From HGM04593 sp964458275 (GTDB taxonomy: Bacteria; Bacteroidota; Bacteroidia; Bacteroidales; Bacteroidaceae): a stretch of DNA of 64,000 nt. Location: assembly GCA_964458275.1 (NCBI GenBank), contig CAYWIE010000001.1, positions 60,588-124,587 on the forward strand, written 5' to 3'. The notes below the pieces were generated by a model. The model did no database searches and was not told the origin of the DNA. It saw only the letters and a program-made list of their open reading frames with translations. Positions 1-8,563 of the stretch are shown in pieces. How positions within the stretch are numbered: position 1 is the stretch's first letter; each line of letters opens with the position of its first letter. The translations under genes and the position numbers were made by a program.

Positions 1-2
1 TA

Positions 3-305
3 ATCAGCAAAGCCGAAGCAGAGCGGTTGAATATACTGAAAAAGACAAAGGAAGAGCAGGAAAGAATTGCATCCGAAATATGTAGCAAAGCCAAATCTGA
101 AGCAGCCCTAATCATCGAAAATGCGCGCAAGGAGGCAGAAAACGAGAAAAAGGCTATCTTGCAACAGGCAGATAATCAAATTGTGGCATTATCTGTAGCA
201 ATCGCCGAAAGACTTCTTCGGGAGAGACTGAGCAACGATGCCGCACAATCAGCTTTTGCCGGGCAAATGCTCGACGAAATAAAAAATTCAAGGGAGGTTC
301 TATAA
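3..305 (+). CDS. atpF: ATP synthase F0 subunit b, C-terminal part (5' end outside window)
   Basis: The open frame runs in from the left window edge (first full codon at position 3) and ends with TAA at 303-305, so about 100 C-terminal residues are seen. The visible part is a charged heptad-like helix rich in Glu, Lys and Ala (KAEAERLNILKKTKEEQE), as expected of the cytoplasmic b-subunit stalk that links the membrane sector to F1. A TTG at 27 is an internal leucine codon and not a start. atpH follows after 11 bp, which matches the Bacteroidota order b-delta-alpha-gamma. The membrane anchor is not visible. Identification rests on the helix and the operon position. Confidence 0.9.
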   Translation: MSKAEAERLNILKKTKEEQERIASEICSKAKSEAALIIENARKEAENEKKAILQQADNQIVALSVAIAERLLRERLSNDAAQSAFAGQMLDEIKNSREVL

Positions 306-316
306 ATTAGTAACCC

Positions 317-868
317 ATGTACACAGGAACAATAGCAGTCCGTTACGCTAAGGCTCTATTAAAATCAGCTTGCCAGAATGGTGAAGAGAAAAGAGTCTAT
401 GAGCAAATTGATGAAATCTATGCCAAATATCTCGGCGATTCGTCAATACGCACAATATTGTCTGCTCCTGTTTTTTCAAAAACCGCAAAAACAGGGGCTA
501 TACAGCAAATTCTGAATGGTGGACTATGCAAATCCCTGACGGCTTTCATCGAGTTGGTGATAAATCACAACAGAGGCGAATATCTGATATTTATGCTCTT
601 TGCATATTGCCGGCTGTATGAAAAGCATTGTCGCACGGAACGCGCCACTTTAACCACTGCGTCATCAATCGGAGATGCAAACATTGCCCGTATCACCTCG
701 TTGATTATGTCGAAAACAGATTGCAACGATGTGAATATTGCCTTTAAAAAGGACGAAAGTATTATCGGCGGATTCGTTCTGCAGATAGGAGATTGCTTAA
801 TCGATGCAAGTCTCTCCCGACAACTGAAAGAGTTGGGAGAAAGACTACGTAATAAACGAATAGTATAA
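317..868 (+). CDS. atpH: ATP synthase F1 subunit delta
   Basis: This 183-residue protein is the delta (OSCP-like) subunit that joins the b stalk to the top of the alpha3beta3 head. The N-terminal RYAKALLKSA motif near residues 9-18 is typical of the family. So is the C-terminal strand region IIGGFVLQIGDCLIDASL near residues 149-166, followed by a basic LKELGERLR helix. Length is normal for the family. It sits 11 bp after atpF and 1 bp before atpA, so translation is probably coupled. Confidence 0.96.
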   Translation: MYTGTIAVRYAKALLKSACQNGEEKRVYEQIDEIYAKYLGDSSIRTILSAPVFSKTAKTGAIQQILNGGLCKSLTAFIELVINHNRGEYLIFMLFAYCRLYEKHCRTERATLTTASSIGDANIARITSLIMSKTDCNDVNIAFKKDESIIGGFVLQIGDCLIDASLSRQLKELGERLRNKRIV

Positions 869-869
869 T

Positions 870-2453
870 ATGGATAGAGAAAATATAAAACCATCGGAAA
901 TATCAGATATTCTATTTGCAGAGTTGCAAGGGATAGACCTCAATGCCCAATTCTCCGAGATTGGCAAAGTGCTGCAAGTATGCGATGGAGTAGTGCGTGT
1001 GTACGGTCTAAGAAATGCCGAAATGGGCGAATTGCTCGAATTTGAAAATGGTGTCAAGGCTGTAGTGATGAATCTTGAAGAGGAGAATGTCGGAGCTGTA
1101 TTGCTGGGCGCTTCCGACCGGATCGAAGAGGGAGATACCGTGCATAGGACTGGTGTCAGAGCCTCTATCAATGTCAGCGAACAGATGATGGGACGCGTCA
1201 TCAACCCATTGGGTGAGGCTATAGACGGTCGCGGAGCCATAGGTGGTGAATTCTTCAATATGCCTCTGGAGCGCAAGGCTCCCGGAGTAATATACCGACA
1301 GCCTGTCAACGAACCGTTACAGACAGGATTGAAAGCTATTGATGCGATGATTCCGATTGGCCGCGGGCAGCGAGAACTCATAATTGGCGACCGCCAAACA
1401 GGCAAGACTGCCATTGCTGTTGATACCATAATCAACCAACGAGAGGCTTTCCTTGCCGGTTCGCCCGTATATTGCATATACGTAGCTATTGGTCAAAAGG
1501 CATCTACAGTAGCAACACTTGTCGAGACATTACGCAAAGCGGGCGCCATGGATTATACTGTTGTAGTGGTTTCCACAGCAGCAGATAGCGCAGCCATGCA
1601 GTTCTTTGCCCCCTTTGCAGGAGCTGCAATAGGTGAATATTTCAGAGATACGGGAAGAGATGCGTTGGTTATTTATGACGACCTCTCAAAGCAGGCTGTG
1701 GCATATCGTGAGGTTTCACTTGTTTTGCGCCGACCTTCGGGAAGAGAAGCCTATCCGGGCGACATTTTCTATCTTCACTCCCGCCTGCTGGAGCGAGCTG
1801 CAAAAATCATTGCACAGCAAGAGGTTGCCGAGCAAATGAATGACCTGCCCGCATCACTCAAAGGGCGGGTGCGAGGAGGCGGTTCACTTACGGCATTGCC
1901 AATCATTGAGACGCAGGCAGGAGATGTTTCGGCATATATTCCCACTAATGTAATATCTATTACAGACGGACAGATATTCCTTAATATCGACCTGTTCAAT
2001 CAAGGTATCCGTCCTGCCGTGGATGTGGGAATATCTGTTTCTCGTGTCGGCGGTAATGCACAGATTAAGTCCATGAAAAGTGTTGCCGGAACCCTCAAGA
2101 TAGACCAAGCGCAATACAGAGAGCTGGAAGCATTCTCCAAATTTTCGAGCGACATGGATGCCGTTACAACGCAAATCCTTGATAAGGGCCGCAAAAATCA
2201 ACGGCTATTGGTGCAGGCACAATACAAGCCAATGCCTGTAGAGTATCAAATCGCTGTACTCTATTGCGGAACCAATGCACTTATGCAGGATATTGCCATA
2301 GAGCAGGTGTCGGAATTCGAAACTCTCTTCATTGAAGAGCTTGGCAGGACTGACGTTCCTGCTGTTCTGCGAAATGGCACAATGAACGATGATGTCAAGC
2401 GGCAGATAAAGGAGATAGCAGCTCACGTAACAACTGCAATGAAAAAGAGTTGA
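870..2453 (+). CDS. atpA: ATP synthase F1 subunit alpha
   Basis: This is the 527-residue alpha subunit, the non-catalytic nucleotide-binding subunit of the F1 head. The Walker A loop GDRQTGKTAIAVDTIINQ is at about residues 171-188, the Walker B segment ALVIYDDLSKQAVAYR at about 264-279, and the signature VGGNAQIKSMKSVAG near 393-407. The ATG at 870 directly follows the atpH stop. atpG starts 2 bp after the stop. The length is close to the usual 500-530. The beta and epsilon genes are not in the window; in Bacteroidota they lie at the front of this operon. Confidence 0.98.
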   Translation: MDRENIKPSEISDILFAELQGIDLNAQFSEIGKVLQVCDGVVRVYGLRNAEMGELLEFENGVKAVVMNLEEENVGAVLLGASDRIEEGDTVHRTGVRASINVSEQMMGRVINPLGEAIDGRGAIGGEFFNMPLERKAPGVIYRQPVNEPLQTGLKAIDAMIPIGRGQRELIIGDRQTGKTAIAVDTIINQREAFLAGSPVYCIYVAIGQKASTVATLVETLRKAGAMDYTVVVVSTAADSAAMQFFAPFAGAAIGEYFRDTGRDALVIYDDLSKQAVAYREVSLVLRRPSGREAYPGDIFYLHSRLLERAAKIIAQQEVAEQMNDLPASLKGRVRGGGSLTALPIIETQAGDVSAYIPTNVISITDGQIFLNIDLFNQGIRPAVDVGISVSRVGGNAQIKSMKSVAGTLKIDQAQYRELEAFSKFSSDMDAVTTQILDKGRKNQRLLVQAQYKPMPVEYQIAVLYCGTNALMQDIAIEQVSEFETLFIEELGRTDVPAVLRNGTMNDDVKRQIKEIAAHVTTAMKKS

Positions 2454-2455
2454 TT

Positions 2456-3316
2456 ATGGCAACACTCAAAGAGATTAAATCGCGAATAGCCTCTGTAGGG
2501 AATACACTCAAAACCACCTCAGCAATGAAGATGGTCGCTTCGGCAAAGTTACACCGCGTACAAGGTGCAGCCACAGCCTTGACAGAGTACGAGCATCGTC
2601 TGTCCTCTTTTCTCTCCTCGCTTTATTCATCATATTCTGAGTTCCCTGCGACGCCATTGACATTAAGCCACGCGACAAGAAACAAAGCCACATTAGTGGT
2701 GTTGTCTTCTGATACATCGCTATGCGGCGGATTCAATGCGCAGGCGATAACAGCCATGAACAATATGGTCGAAGAACTTTATAAAGATGGGGTGCAGGAG
2801 ATTGAGATAATCCCTGTAGGAGCAAAGGTTGCAGATGCGGCACGCAAGGCCGGATATAATGTCAGAAATGAATTTGTACACATATTCGCATCGCTTGATT
2901 ATGCACATGCAGCTCATCTTGCCAACAAGTTAATGGAAGAGTATATTTCGGGGCTAACGGATTGTATATATGTCGTTTATAACCATTTTCATTCGATGGG
3001 CAAACAACTGCCGCAACACAAGCAACTATTACCTATAACTCTTGATTCTGCAAACGGAGAGAAAGATTCCGTCGATTATATTTGCGAACCGGACAAGAGG
3101 GAGTTGTTAAGTTCGATGATTCCTTACACATTCCGTATGAATATATATGGCATCTTGCTTGACAGCGCCTGCTCAGAACATGCTGCGCGAACGGTAGCTA
3201 TGCAAACGGCAAGCGAGAATGCTCAAAAATTGCTGAATGAACTGCGGTTGGAGTATAACAAGCGCCGGCAACAAAACATAACCAATGAGCTCGCTGATAT
3301 AACGCAAATTGGATAA
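2456..3316 (+). CDS. atpG: ATP synthase F1 subunit gamma
   Basis: This is the 286-residue central shaft subunit of F1. The N-terminal helix MATLKEIKSRIASVGNTLK and the SAMKMVASAKLH motif at about residues 22-33 are diagnostic, as is the C-terminal helix ending in NKRRQQNITNELADI. I chose the ATG at 2456, because a TTG at 2450 would overlap the atpA stop and give a poor N-terminus. It is the last gene of the operon. A promoter for dapB appears to lie over its last codons. Confidence 0.97.
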   Translation: MATLKEIKSRIASVGNTLKTTSAMKMVASAKLHRVQGAATALTEYEHRLSSFLSSLYSSYSEFPATPLTLSHATRNKATLVVLSSDTSLCGGFNAQAITAMNNMVEELYKDGVQEIEIIPVGAKVADAARKAGYNVRNEFVHIFASLDYAHAAHLANKLMEEYISGLTDCIYVVYNHFHSMGKQLPQHKQLLPITLDSANGEKDSVDYICEPDKRELLSSMIPYTFRMNIYGILLDSACSEHAARTVAMQTASENAQKLLNELRLEYNKRRQQNITNELADITQIG

Positions 3317-3339
3317 TATCAGAATTTTCGCTATCTTCG
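3309..3339 (+). promoter_or_regulatory. Probable dapB promoter
   Basis: TTGG at 3309-3312 and TATCTTCG at 3332-3339, 19 bp apart, resemble the Bacteroidota -33/-7 pair (TTTG and TAnnTTTG) with one mismatch in the -7 box. It overlaps the 3' end of atpG and lies about 20 bp before the dapB ATG. This suggests that dapB is transcribed separately from the ATP synthase operon. Confidence 0.45.
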
Positions 3340-3360
3340 CGGCGCATTAAAAACAAAATC

Positions 3361-4116
3361 ATGAAAATAGCACTTATAGGATATGGCAAAATGGGCAAGG
3401 AGATAGAGCGCATTGCCATTGCAAGAGGACACGAGATAGTTTCTAAAATAGATATAGACAACAGCGGCGACATCGAAAGTGAGGCTTTCGCTTCGGCAGA
3501 TGTTGCGATTGAGTTTACGGCCCCTTCGGTTGCATACGACAACTGCAAGCGTGCAATGGCTGCGGGTGTAAAGGTTGTGAGCGGAAGTACAGGATGGATG
3601 CAGGCGCATGGCGAGGAGATGAAGCAGTTGTGCGAGAATGAGGGCAAGACTCTCTTCTGGTCGAGCAACTTCAGTCTCGGCGTTGCTGTGTTCTCGGCGG
3701 TGAACCGCTATCTTGCAAAGATTATGAACCGTTACCCCGGCTACTCTGTTGAAATGACAGAGACCCACCACATACACAAACTCGATGCTCCCAGCGGTAC
3801 GGCAATCACACTTGCCGAGGGCATAATTGCCGAACTCGACAGAAAGAGCGAGTGGGCAATGGGCGACCTTACAAACCCCGACGGCTCTCTCACAAAAGGT
3901 GCCGATGTTTCTGAAAAGCAGCTGAAAATCAATGCTGTACGCCGCGATGAGGTCCCCGGCATACATACCATCCGCTACGACTCGGAAGCCGATTCAATCA
4001 CCATAACCCACGATGCAAAGAACCGTAGCGGCTTTGCACTCGGAGCTGTCCTTGCAGCCGAATTCGTAAAAGACAACAGCGGATTCTTGGGAATGAAGGA
4101 CCTTTTCAATTTCTAA
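3361..4116 (+). CDS. dapB: 4-hydroxy-tetrahydrodipicolinate reductase
   Basis: This enzyme reduces the dihydrodipicolinate precursor with NAD(P)H in the lysine and diaminopimelate pathway. The 251-residue protein begins with a Rossmann loop, GYGKMG at residues 8-13. The catalytic and substrate-binding segment ETHHIHKLDAPSGTA lies near residues 134-148, and the conserved EVPGIHTIRYDSEAD segment is near 197-211. Length is normal. It is followed by lepB after 58 bp, a neighbour order common in Bacteroidales. Confidence 0.97.
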   Translation: MKIALIGYGKMGKEIERIAIARGHEIVSKIDIDNSGDIESEAFASADVAIEFTAPSVAYDNCKRAMAAGVKVVSGSTGWMQAHGEEMKQLCENEGKTLFWSSNFSLGVAVFSAVNRYLAKIMNRYPGYSVEMTETHHIHKLDAPSGTAITLAEGIIAELDRKSEWAMGDLTNPDGSLTKGADVSEKQLKINAVRRDEVPGIHTIRYDSEADSITITHDAKNRSGFALGAVLAAEFVKDNSGFLGMKDLFNF

Positions 4117-4174
4117 AGATACCGAACAATCACAGATTACTGATTTATAGAACCTTCCCTATACATACAGAACA

Positions 4175-5593
4175 ATGAGAAAGCCTGAAAAAAAGGATTG
4201 GATAAAACTGTCGGTGGCACTGGCTGTGTACTTTATATTCCTCATTTGGGTAAGAAGCTGGCTCGGACTGCTGGTTGTGCCTTTCATCGTAGACAACTAC
4301 ATCACAAAGTTCATACCGTGGGGATGGTGGAAAAAATCGAAAAACCCGCTGCTCCGGCAGGTGATGAGCTGGGTAGATGCCATAGTCTTTGCGCTTGTGG
4401 CAGTCTACTTTGTGAACCTCTACTTTTTTCAGAATTATGTAATACCCTCGTCGTCGCTCGAAAAGTCGTTGCTTGTGGGCGACTATCTCTTTGTCAGCAA
4501 AATGAGCTACGGACCGCGCAAACCGCAGACCCCGCTCAGTATGCCCCTCACGCAGCATACAATGCCCGTAACGGGCACAAAGAGCTACCTCGACTGCATA
4601 CAGTGGCCCTATGAGCGCATAGCAGGCTTCGGAGAGGTGGAGCTCAACGACATTGTAGTGTTCAACTATCCCGCCGGCGACACGGTCCTGAGCAATCCTC
4701 AGTATATAGACTATTACGCCGAATGTTATCTGATAGGCGAAAGCCGTTACCCCGAAAAGCCTCATATGGACAGCCTCTCTGCCGAGCGCCGTCGTGCGGT
4801 GTACGACCTCTACTACGCGGCAGGCAAGGATTTTATAGAGAAGCATCCTGAGGAATTCGGCGAAATAATGTGGCGTCCCGTAGACCGTCGCGAAAATTAC
4901 GTGAAGCGTTGCGTGGGAATGCCCGGCGATGTTTTTGAGATTAAGGACAAGCAGATTTTCCTCAACGGCAAGCCCAACAAACAGCCCGATAATGTGCAGT
5001 TCAACTATCGGGTGAAATTCAAGAAGCAGTTGCCCGAACACCTGCGCCGCCAGCTCGATATAAGCTATGAGGACCTTGCCCGCTGTTACAGTTCGTACAT
5101 CCTGCCGCTCACACAAAAGAGTTATGAGCAGCTGAAAAAATATACCGACCTTGTGGAGTATGTCGAGCAGATAGACTACGACATGACACAGGCTGTCTAT
5201 CCCCTTAACGGACACACAGGGTGGACTCCCGACAACTATGGTCCCGTATGGATTCCCCGCAAGGGCGAATCGGTGAAACTGACACTCGACAATCTGGCTG
5301 TATATGAACGTCCCATCGCTGTCTATGAGGGCAATGAACTGGCTGTAAAGGACGGCAAGATCTTCATCAATGGCAAGGAGAGCGACAGCTACACCTTCAA
5401 GATGGACTACTATTGGATGATGGGCGACAACCGCCACAACAGCGCCGATTCGCGTTTCTGGGGCTTCGTTCCCGAAGACCACATTGTGGGCAAGCCCATA
5501 TTCGTTTGGCTATCTTTGGACAAGGACCGCGGCTGGTTCGACGGCAAGATACGCTGGAACCGTCTCTTCCGTTGCGTCGACAGTTACAAGTAG
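4175..5593 (+). CDS. lepB: Signal peptidase I
   Basis: This is a membrane-bound serine/lysine protease that removes signal peptides from exported proteins. Two hydrophobic segments lie near residues 10-32 and 66-88. The catalytic serine box reads IPSSSLEKSLLVGDYLFVSK near residue 90; a Leu stands where many bacteria have Met. The lysine box is KRCVGMPGD near 245. The late box MMGDNRHNSADSRFWG is near 423. At 472 residues it is longer than enterobacterial LepB because of insertions between the boxes, as is usual in Bacteroidales. The WbqC-like gene starts 9 bp downstream. Confidence 0.95.
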   Translation: MRKPEKKDWIKLSVALAVYFIFLIWVRSWLGLLVVPFIVDNYITKFIPWGWWKKSKNPLLRQVMSWVDAIVFALVAVYFVNLYFFQNYVIPSSSLEKSLLVGDYLFVSKMSYGPRKPQTPLSMPLTQHTMPVTGTKSYLDCIQWPYERIAGFGEVELNDIVVFNYPAGDTVLSNPQYIDYYAECYLIGESRYPEKPHMDSLSAERRRAVYDLYYAAGKDFIEKHPEEFGEIMWRPVDRRENYVKRCVGMPGDVFEIKDKQIFLNGKPNKQPDNVQFNYRVKFKKQLPEHLRRQLDISYEDLARCYSSYILPLTQKSYEQLKKYTDLVEYVEQIDYDMTQAVYPLNGHTGWTPDNYGPVWIPRKGESVKLTLDNLAVYERPIAVYEGNELAVKDGKIFINGKESDSYTFKMDYYWMMGDNRHNSADSRFWGFVPEDHIVGKPIFVWLSLDKDRGWFDGKIRWNRLFRCVDSYK

Positions 5594-5602
5594 ACAAATT
5601 TT

Positions 5603-6220
5603 ATGGATATAATTGCCCACCCGCTCTATCTTGCTCCGGTCGCTCAGTATGTGCGGCTTTATGCAGCTGAAAGGCTGCTTTGGGATATCGACGCTCCGTT
5701 TGTGAAGCAGACCTTCAGAAACCGCGCTGTGATTGCTGCCGAAAATGGCGCATTGTCTCTTACCGTTCCCGTAGTGCATGGCGGAGTGCAGCCGATGCGC
5801 GATGTGAGGATAAGCGACCACGGCAATTGGCGCCGACTGCATTGGAACGCCATAATGAGTGCATATAAGAAGAGTCCGTTCTTCGACTATTACGCCGATG
5901 ATATTCGCCCTTTCTACGAAAATAAAATAGAATTCCTTGTAGATTTCAATATGCAACTGCATGCGACAGTGTGCGGGCTGTTGGGGCTTGAACGGGAGAC
6001 GCTCATATACTCTGCCGCCGACTGTGCCACTGCCGGCGCAGAGGATTTACGCACACTTGTGCAAACTTCTCAGAGCATTGACCAACACATCCAGCCCTAC
6101 TATCAGGTGTTCGAGCGCCGCAACGGTTTTCTGCCCAACCTAAGCATTGCCGACCTGCTCTTCAACATGGGTCCTGAGGGGCTCATAGTGCTTAGGGATT
6201 ATGCTAAGGCTATTCGTTGA
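5603..6220 (+). CDS. WbqC-like family protein
   Basis: This 205-residue cytoplasmic protein resembles the WbqC-like family. Visible features are an N-terminal segment with AHPLYLAPVAQYVRLYAA, a central RNWR-like region (DHGNWRRLHWNAIMSAYKKS) and a following FFDYY motif. Members occur in polysaccharide gene sets or beside lepB in Bacteroidales, and their biochemical role is poorly defined. It is 9 bp after lepB and probably cotranscribed. Its 3' end overlaps the end of the convergent broken gene by 11 bp. Confidence 0.8.
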   Translation: MDIIAHPLYLAPVAQYVRLYAAERLLWDIDAPFVKQTFRNRAVIAAENGALSLTVPVVHGGVQPMRDVRISDHGNWRRLHWNAIMSAYKKSPFFDYYADDIRPFYENKIEFLVDFNMQLHATVCGLLGLERETLIYSAADCATAGAEDLRTLVQTSQSIDQHIQPYYQVFERRNGFLPNLSIADLLFNMGPEGLIVLRDYAKAIR

Positions 6221-6804
6221 GGTAGTGAATCTGTCTTTTACTTATTCTTATTTCATCGATACCTGCGCTTATGATTTTGCGCTCTATCCAATTGCCGTGT
6301 GAATCGTACTTGTACTTTACGGTAGTTTTATTCCAATTCGGGGAGTCTTCCGGCATGTTTTCGTTTATTTCTACGATATTGTCAAGACTGTCGCGACGGA
6401 TCTTTGTGATTGTGTAAATTCGTCCTGATGATGCGAGTCTGCATGTTTTTGTTGTATTCCACTACATCGCGTGTCGTAACTTTGCCTTTGGAGTTGAAAT
6501 AGTATTGATTGACCCCGTTACTTATTCCATAAAATTTAAACAGCTTCTAACATTCACCGACCTGTTTGTCACCGGAATATGTCTTGAATCCCACCACGTG
6601 TCTGTTGCTGTTGTAGACAAAGGCAGTAGAATCGCCATCTTCGACAACGGACAGGACCTTCCCGCGCATGAATGTATTGGCAAACAATGTGAACTCCTTC
6701 TTTACATTTTCGGATGTGTGCGTTTCTTCTGCTTCTGCACTCCTTGTGCATGAGACTAATGTCAGGATTGCTGCGATAATGGTCGCGGGTGTCAGGTGTT
6801 TCAT
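6210..6804 (-). pseudogene. Broken exported lipoprotein-like gene with an internal stop and a frameshift
   Basis: Reading the minus strand from the ATG at 6804, a signal peptide with a lipobox-like LTLVSC is followed by about 85 codons. A TAG at 6547-6549 then interrupts the frame. The same frame continues as sensible protein (FKFYGISNGVNQYYFNSKGK). A +/-1 shift near a run of five T at 6446-6450 then changes frame. The new frame reads RIYTITKIRRDSLDNIVEIN, then KYKYDSHGNWIERK, and stops at 6210. The YDSHGNWIER phrase is typical of exported Bacteroidales proteins. The TAG lies exactly in the 13-bp motif discussed under findings. I cannot name a function for the ancestor. Confidence 0.7.
6538..6550 (+). 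repeat. 13-bp motif AAACAGCTTCTAA, copy 1
   Basis: This is an exact copy inside the broken gene. Read on the minus strand (TTAGAAGCTGTTT), its TAG is the premature stop of that gene. Other copies are at 13812, 39218 and, with mismatches, 51012 and 33141. Confidence 0.75.
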
Positions 6805-6833
6805 TGCTGCATAAATATGATTAGAGACGGAAT

Positions 6834-7517
6834 TTACTTCTCGTATCCGCTAAACTGGGCCTTATAGCCTTTGTCGATGTATTTCTTATGATACTCCTCC
6901 TTCTTGTGCGGGAACATGTCGGGGTAATTCACACCATCGTAGAAATACTCGAATGCTATGCGCGAGACCTCCATCAATTGAGGATAAGACTTTTTATTGC
7001 GGTTATAGAGTGTCTTGAAGCACTCTTCCCAACTGCACTCAGTTACTGTAGACCAACAGAACTGCCAGAACTCCATCTGATAGCCTTTCTTCAACCGAGA
7101 AAGATAGTTCAAGACCAATTTGTCATTCCCGAACAGATAGCTGACGACATATTCCTGAAGCCTATCCGTCTGTTCGCAATTCTGCTTCATGCCCACTACA
7201 AGGTCAACTATTTTTTTGCACACTACGGTATCGTTCAGATGAGACAAACCGAATAGTGCATCAACATGGTCCCTGCACTGCTCCGCCATTCTCGTATCGT
7301 AAGTATCGTCATCGACATACAGGTATGTCATATAAAACTCCATCCATGTGGTAGGGAATGCTTCGAGAAACTCCTGCTCCGCGGCCGCAGTCCGCGGCTT
7401 TCTTGTCAGATTCCTATACGCTCTGTTAAGCCAGACCGTATCTACAGGATAGTATTGCGCCACAGCAGTGACAGCCTGTATCGCAATCAGTATGGCAATA
7501 AACAAGAACCGTTTCAT
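6834..7517 (-). CDS. Exported protein of unknown function
   Basis: This 227-residue protein has a clear N-terminal signal peptide (MKRFLFIAILIAIQAVTAVAQ) and then a soluble, mostly helical, aromatic-rich and charged body with five Cys residues. No catalytic motif or named family is recognised. It precedes the broken exported gene on the same strand, 29 bp upstream of it, so the two may have formed a unit. A -7-like box lies about 25 bp before its start. It is probably periplasmic or surface-located; this is inferred only from the signal peptide. Confidence 0.7.
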   Translation of the reverse strand: MKRFLFIAILIAIQAVTAVAQYYPVDTVWLNRAYRNLTRKPRTAAAEQEFLEAFPTTWMEFYMTYLYVDDDTYDTRMAEQCRDHVDALFGLSHLNDTVVCKKIVDLVVGMKQNCEQTDRLQEYVVSYLFGNDKLVLNYLSRLKKGYQMEFWQFCWSTVTECSWEECFKTLYNRNKKSYPQLMEVSRIAFEYFYDGVNYPDMFPHKKEEYHKKYIDKGYKAQFSGYEK

Positions 7518-7539
7518 GGCTACATGATTTTAAATTTCC

Positions 7540-7547
7540 CAAATGTA
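7540..7547 (-). promoter_or_regulatory. -7 box before the exported protein
   Basis: On the minus strand this reads TACATTTG, a perfect TAnnTTTG box, about 23 bp before the ATG of the gene ending at 6834. I see no convincing TTTG at the -33 spacing. Confidence 0.4.
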
Positions 7548-7669
7548 ACACATATTCAAAGATTGTTATGCAGATTATTGTTGTAATATCATTTGTTTTT
7601 GTTATTTTAACAAACAGCAAACAAATTCCCTTTAACTGCCACCTAAAAGCATAAAACAGATTTGACTGA

Positions 7670-7906
7670 TTATATCAAAATTCTATAATTTACATCCTTT
7701 TCGCCTTTCTCGCGCCGCTTTTTGTTTAATCTTTCTTCCAACTTTGCTTTCGGAATTAAATTATACATTCCATTCTTAATAGCTTTGTCTCCACCTGATA
7801 CTGTTGCAGAATCTGGATGATGTTCTGGTTACTATTTTCACTCTCGGTACAAATAACATTTTCGCTGTATATTGCGTTGTTGACGTTCTATATTAGCCAA
7901 ATGATT
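7670..7906 (-). pseudogene. Possible degenerate coding remnant in the gap after the ABC ATPase gene
   Basis: The gap 7518-7906 has no intact gene. On the minus strand, short stretches in different frames look protein-like. After the ATPase stop the frame continues as NHLANIERQQRNIQRK. A second frame has NQNIIQILQQYQ. From about 7813 to the stop at 7670 the first frame resumes with KNGMYNLIPKAKLEERLNKK. The switching frames suggest a decayed gene, but the family is not recognised and chance cannot be excluded. Confidence 0.3.
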
Positions 7907-8563
7907 CTATCCGATTTTTCTTCCGAGAAAAATTGTCTCTGTGCAGTGTTTGCCAATAGCTTCGCTGTTGTGGCTGACAAGAATTATCGCACACTCCTTG
8001 TTTAGAGAGTGCAGGATTTCGAAAAGACGTGTTTCCGATTCTGCGTCAAGATAAGTGTCGGGCTCATCGAGCAATAACAATCGGGGCGAAGAGACAATTG
8101 CTCTTGCAAGCATGGCACGTTGCAGTTCTCCGCCGCTGAGATTGCAAATAGGCTGAGAGGCTATATGAGAGAGGTTCATGCGCTCTATGGTTGCTTCGAC
8201 CTTGCGTTTCTCATCGCAGTCCATAAAAGGTTTCCAGAAATTGTGCGCAGAGAGAAGCCCCGATGCTACAAGCTTTTCAACCGATATCGGGAAACGCTTG
8301 TCAACAGCAGTGTATTGTGGCAGGTAACCGATAGAAACGGATGAGACGCTTTTGCCATCCTGAAAATATTCCACTTTGCCCTTCTGCGGATGCAGTTCTC
8401 CTGTAAGCAATTTTATCAATGTGCTTTTACCGCATCCGTTGGGGCCGGTAACTCCTATGAATCCGTTGCTCTCGACACAGATGTTTATATCCTGCAACAG
8501 CGGACGCGCTTTGTTGTAGGAAAATCCGATGTCTGTGAGCCGGGCAATGAGTCTCTCCATCAT
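7907..8563 (-). CDS. Metal (Zn/Mn-type) ABC transporter ATP-binding protein
   Basis: This 218-residue ABC ATPase has Walker A GPNGCGKST near residues 40-48, the Q-loop region GYLPQY near 79-84, the signature LSGGELQRAMLARA near 142-155, and Walker B LLLLDEPD near 162-169. A D-loop (TYLDAE) and the switch histidine in VSHN near 197 follow. The pattern fits the ZnuC-like group of metal importers. Its start overlaps the end of the binding-protein gene by 4 bp, so the two are translationally coupled. No membrane permease gene is adjacent. Confidence 0.85.
   Translation of the reverse strand: MMERLIARLTDIGFSYNKARPLLQDINICVESNGFIGVTGPNGCGKSTLIKLLTGELHPQKGKVEYFQDGKSVSSVSIGYLPQYTAVDKRFPISVEKLVASGLLSAHNFWKPFMDCDEKRKVEATIERMNLSHIASQPICNLSGGELQRAMLARAIVSSPRLLLLDEPDTYLDAESETRLFEILHSLNKECAIILVSHNSEAIGKHCTETIFLGRKIG

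Noticed and set aside
4145..5482. 445-codon open frame on the minus strand opposite lepB
   Set aside because: It lies wholly antisense to an intact signal peptidase gene with clear motifs and is a frame shadow of its codon pattern.
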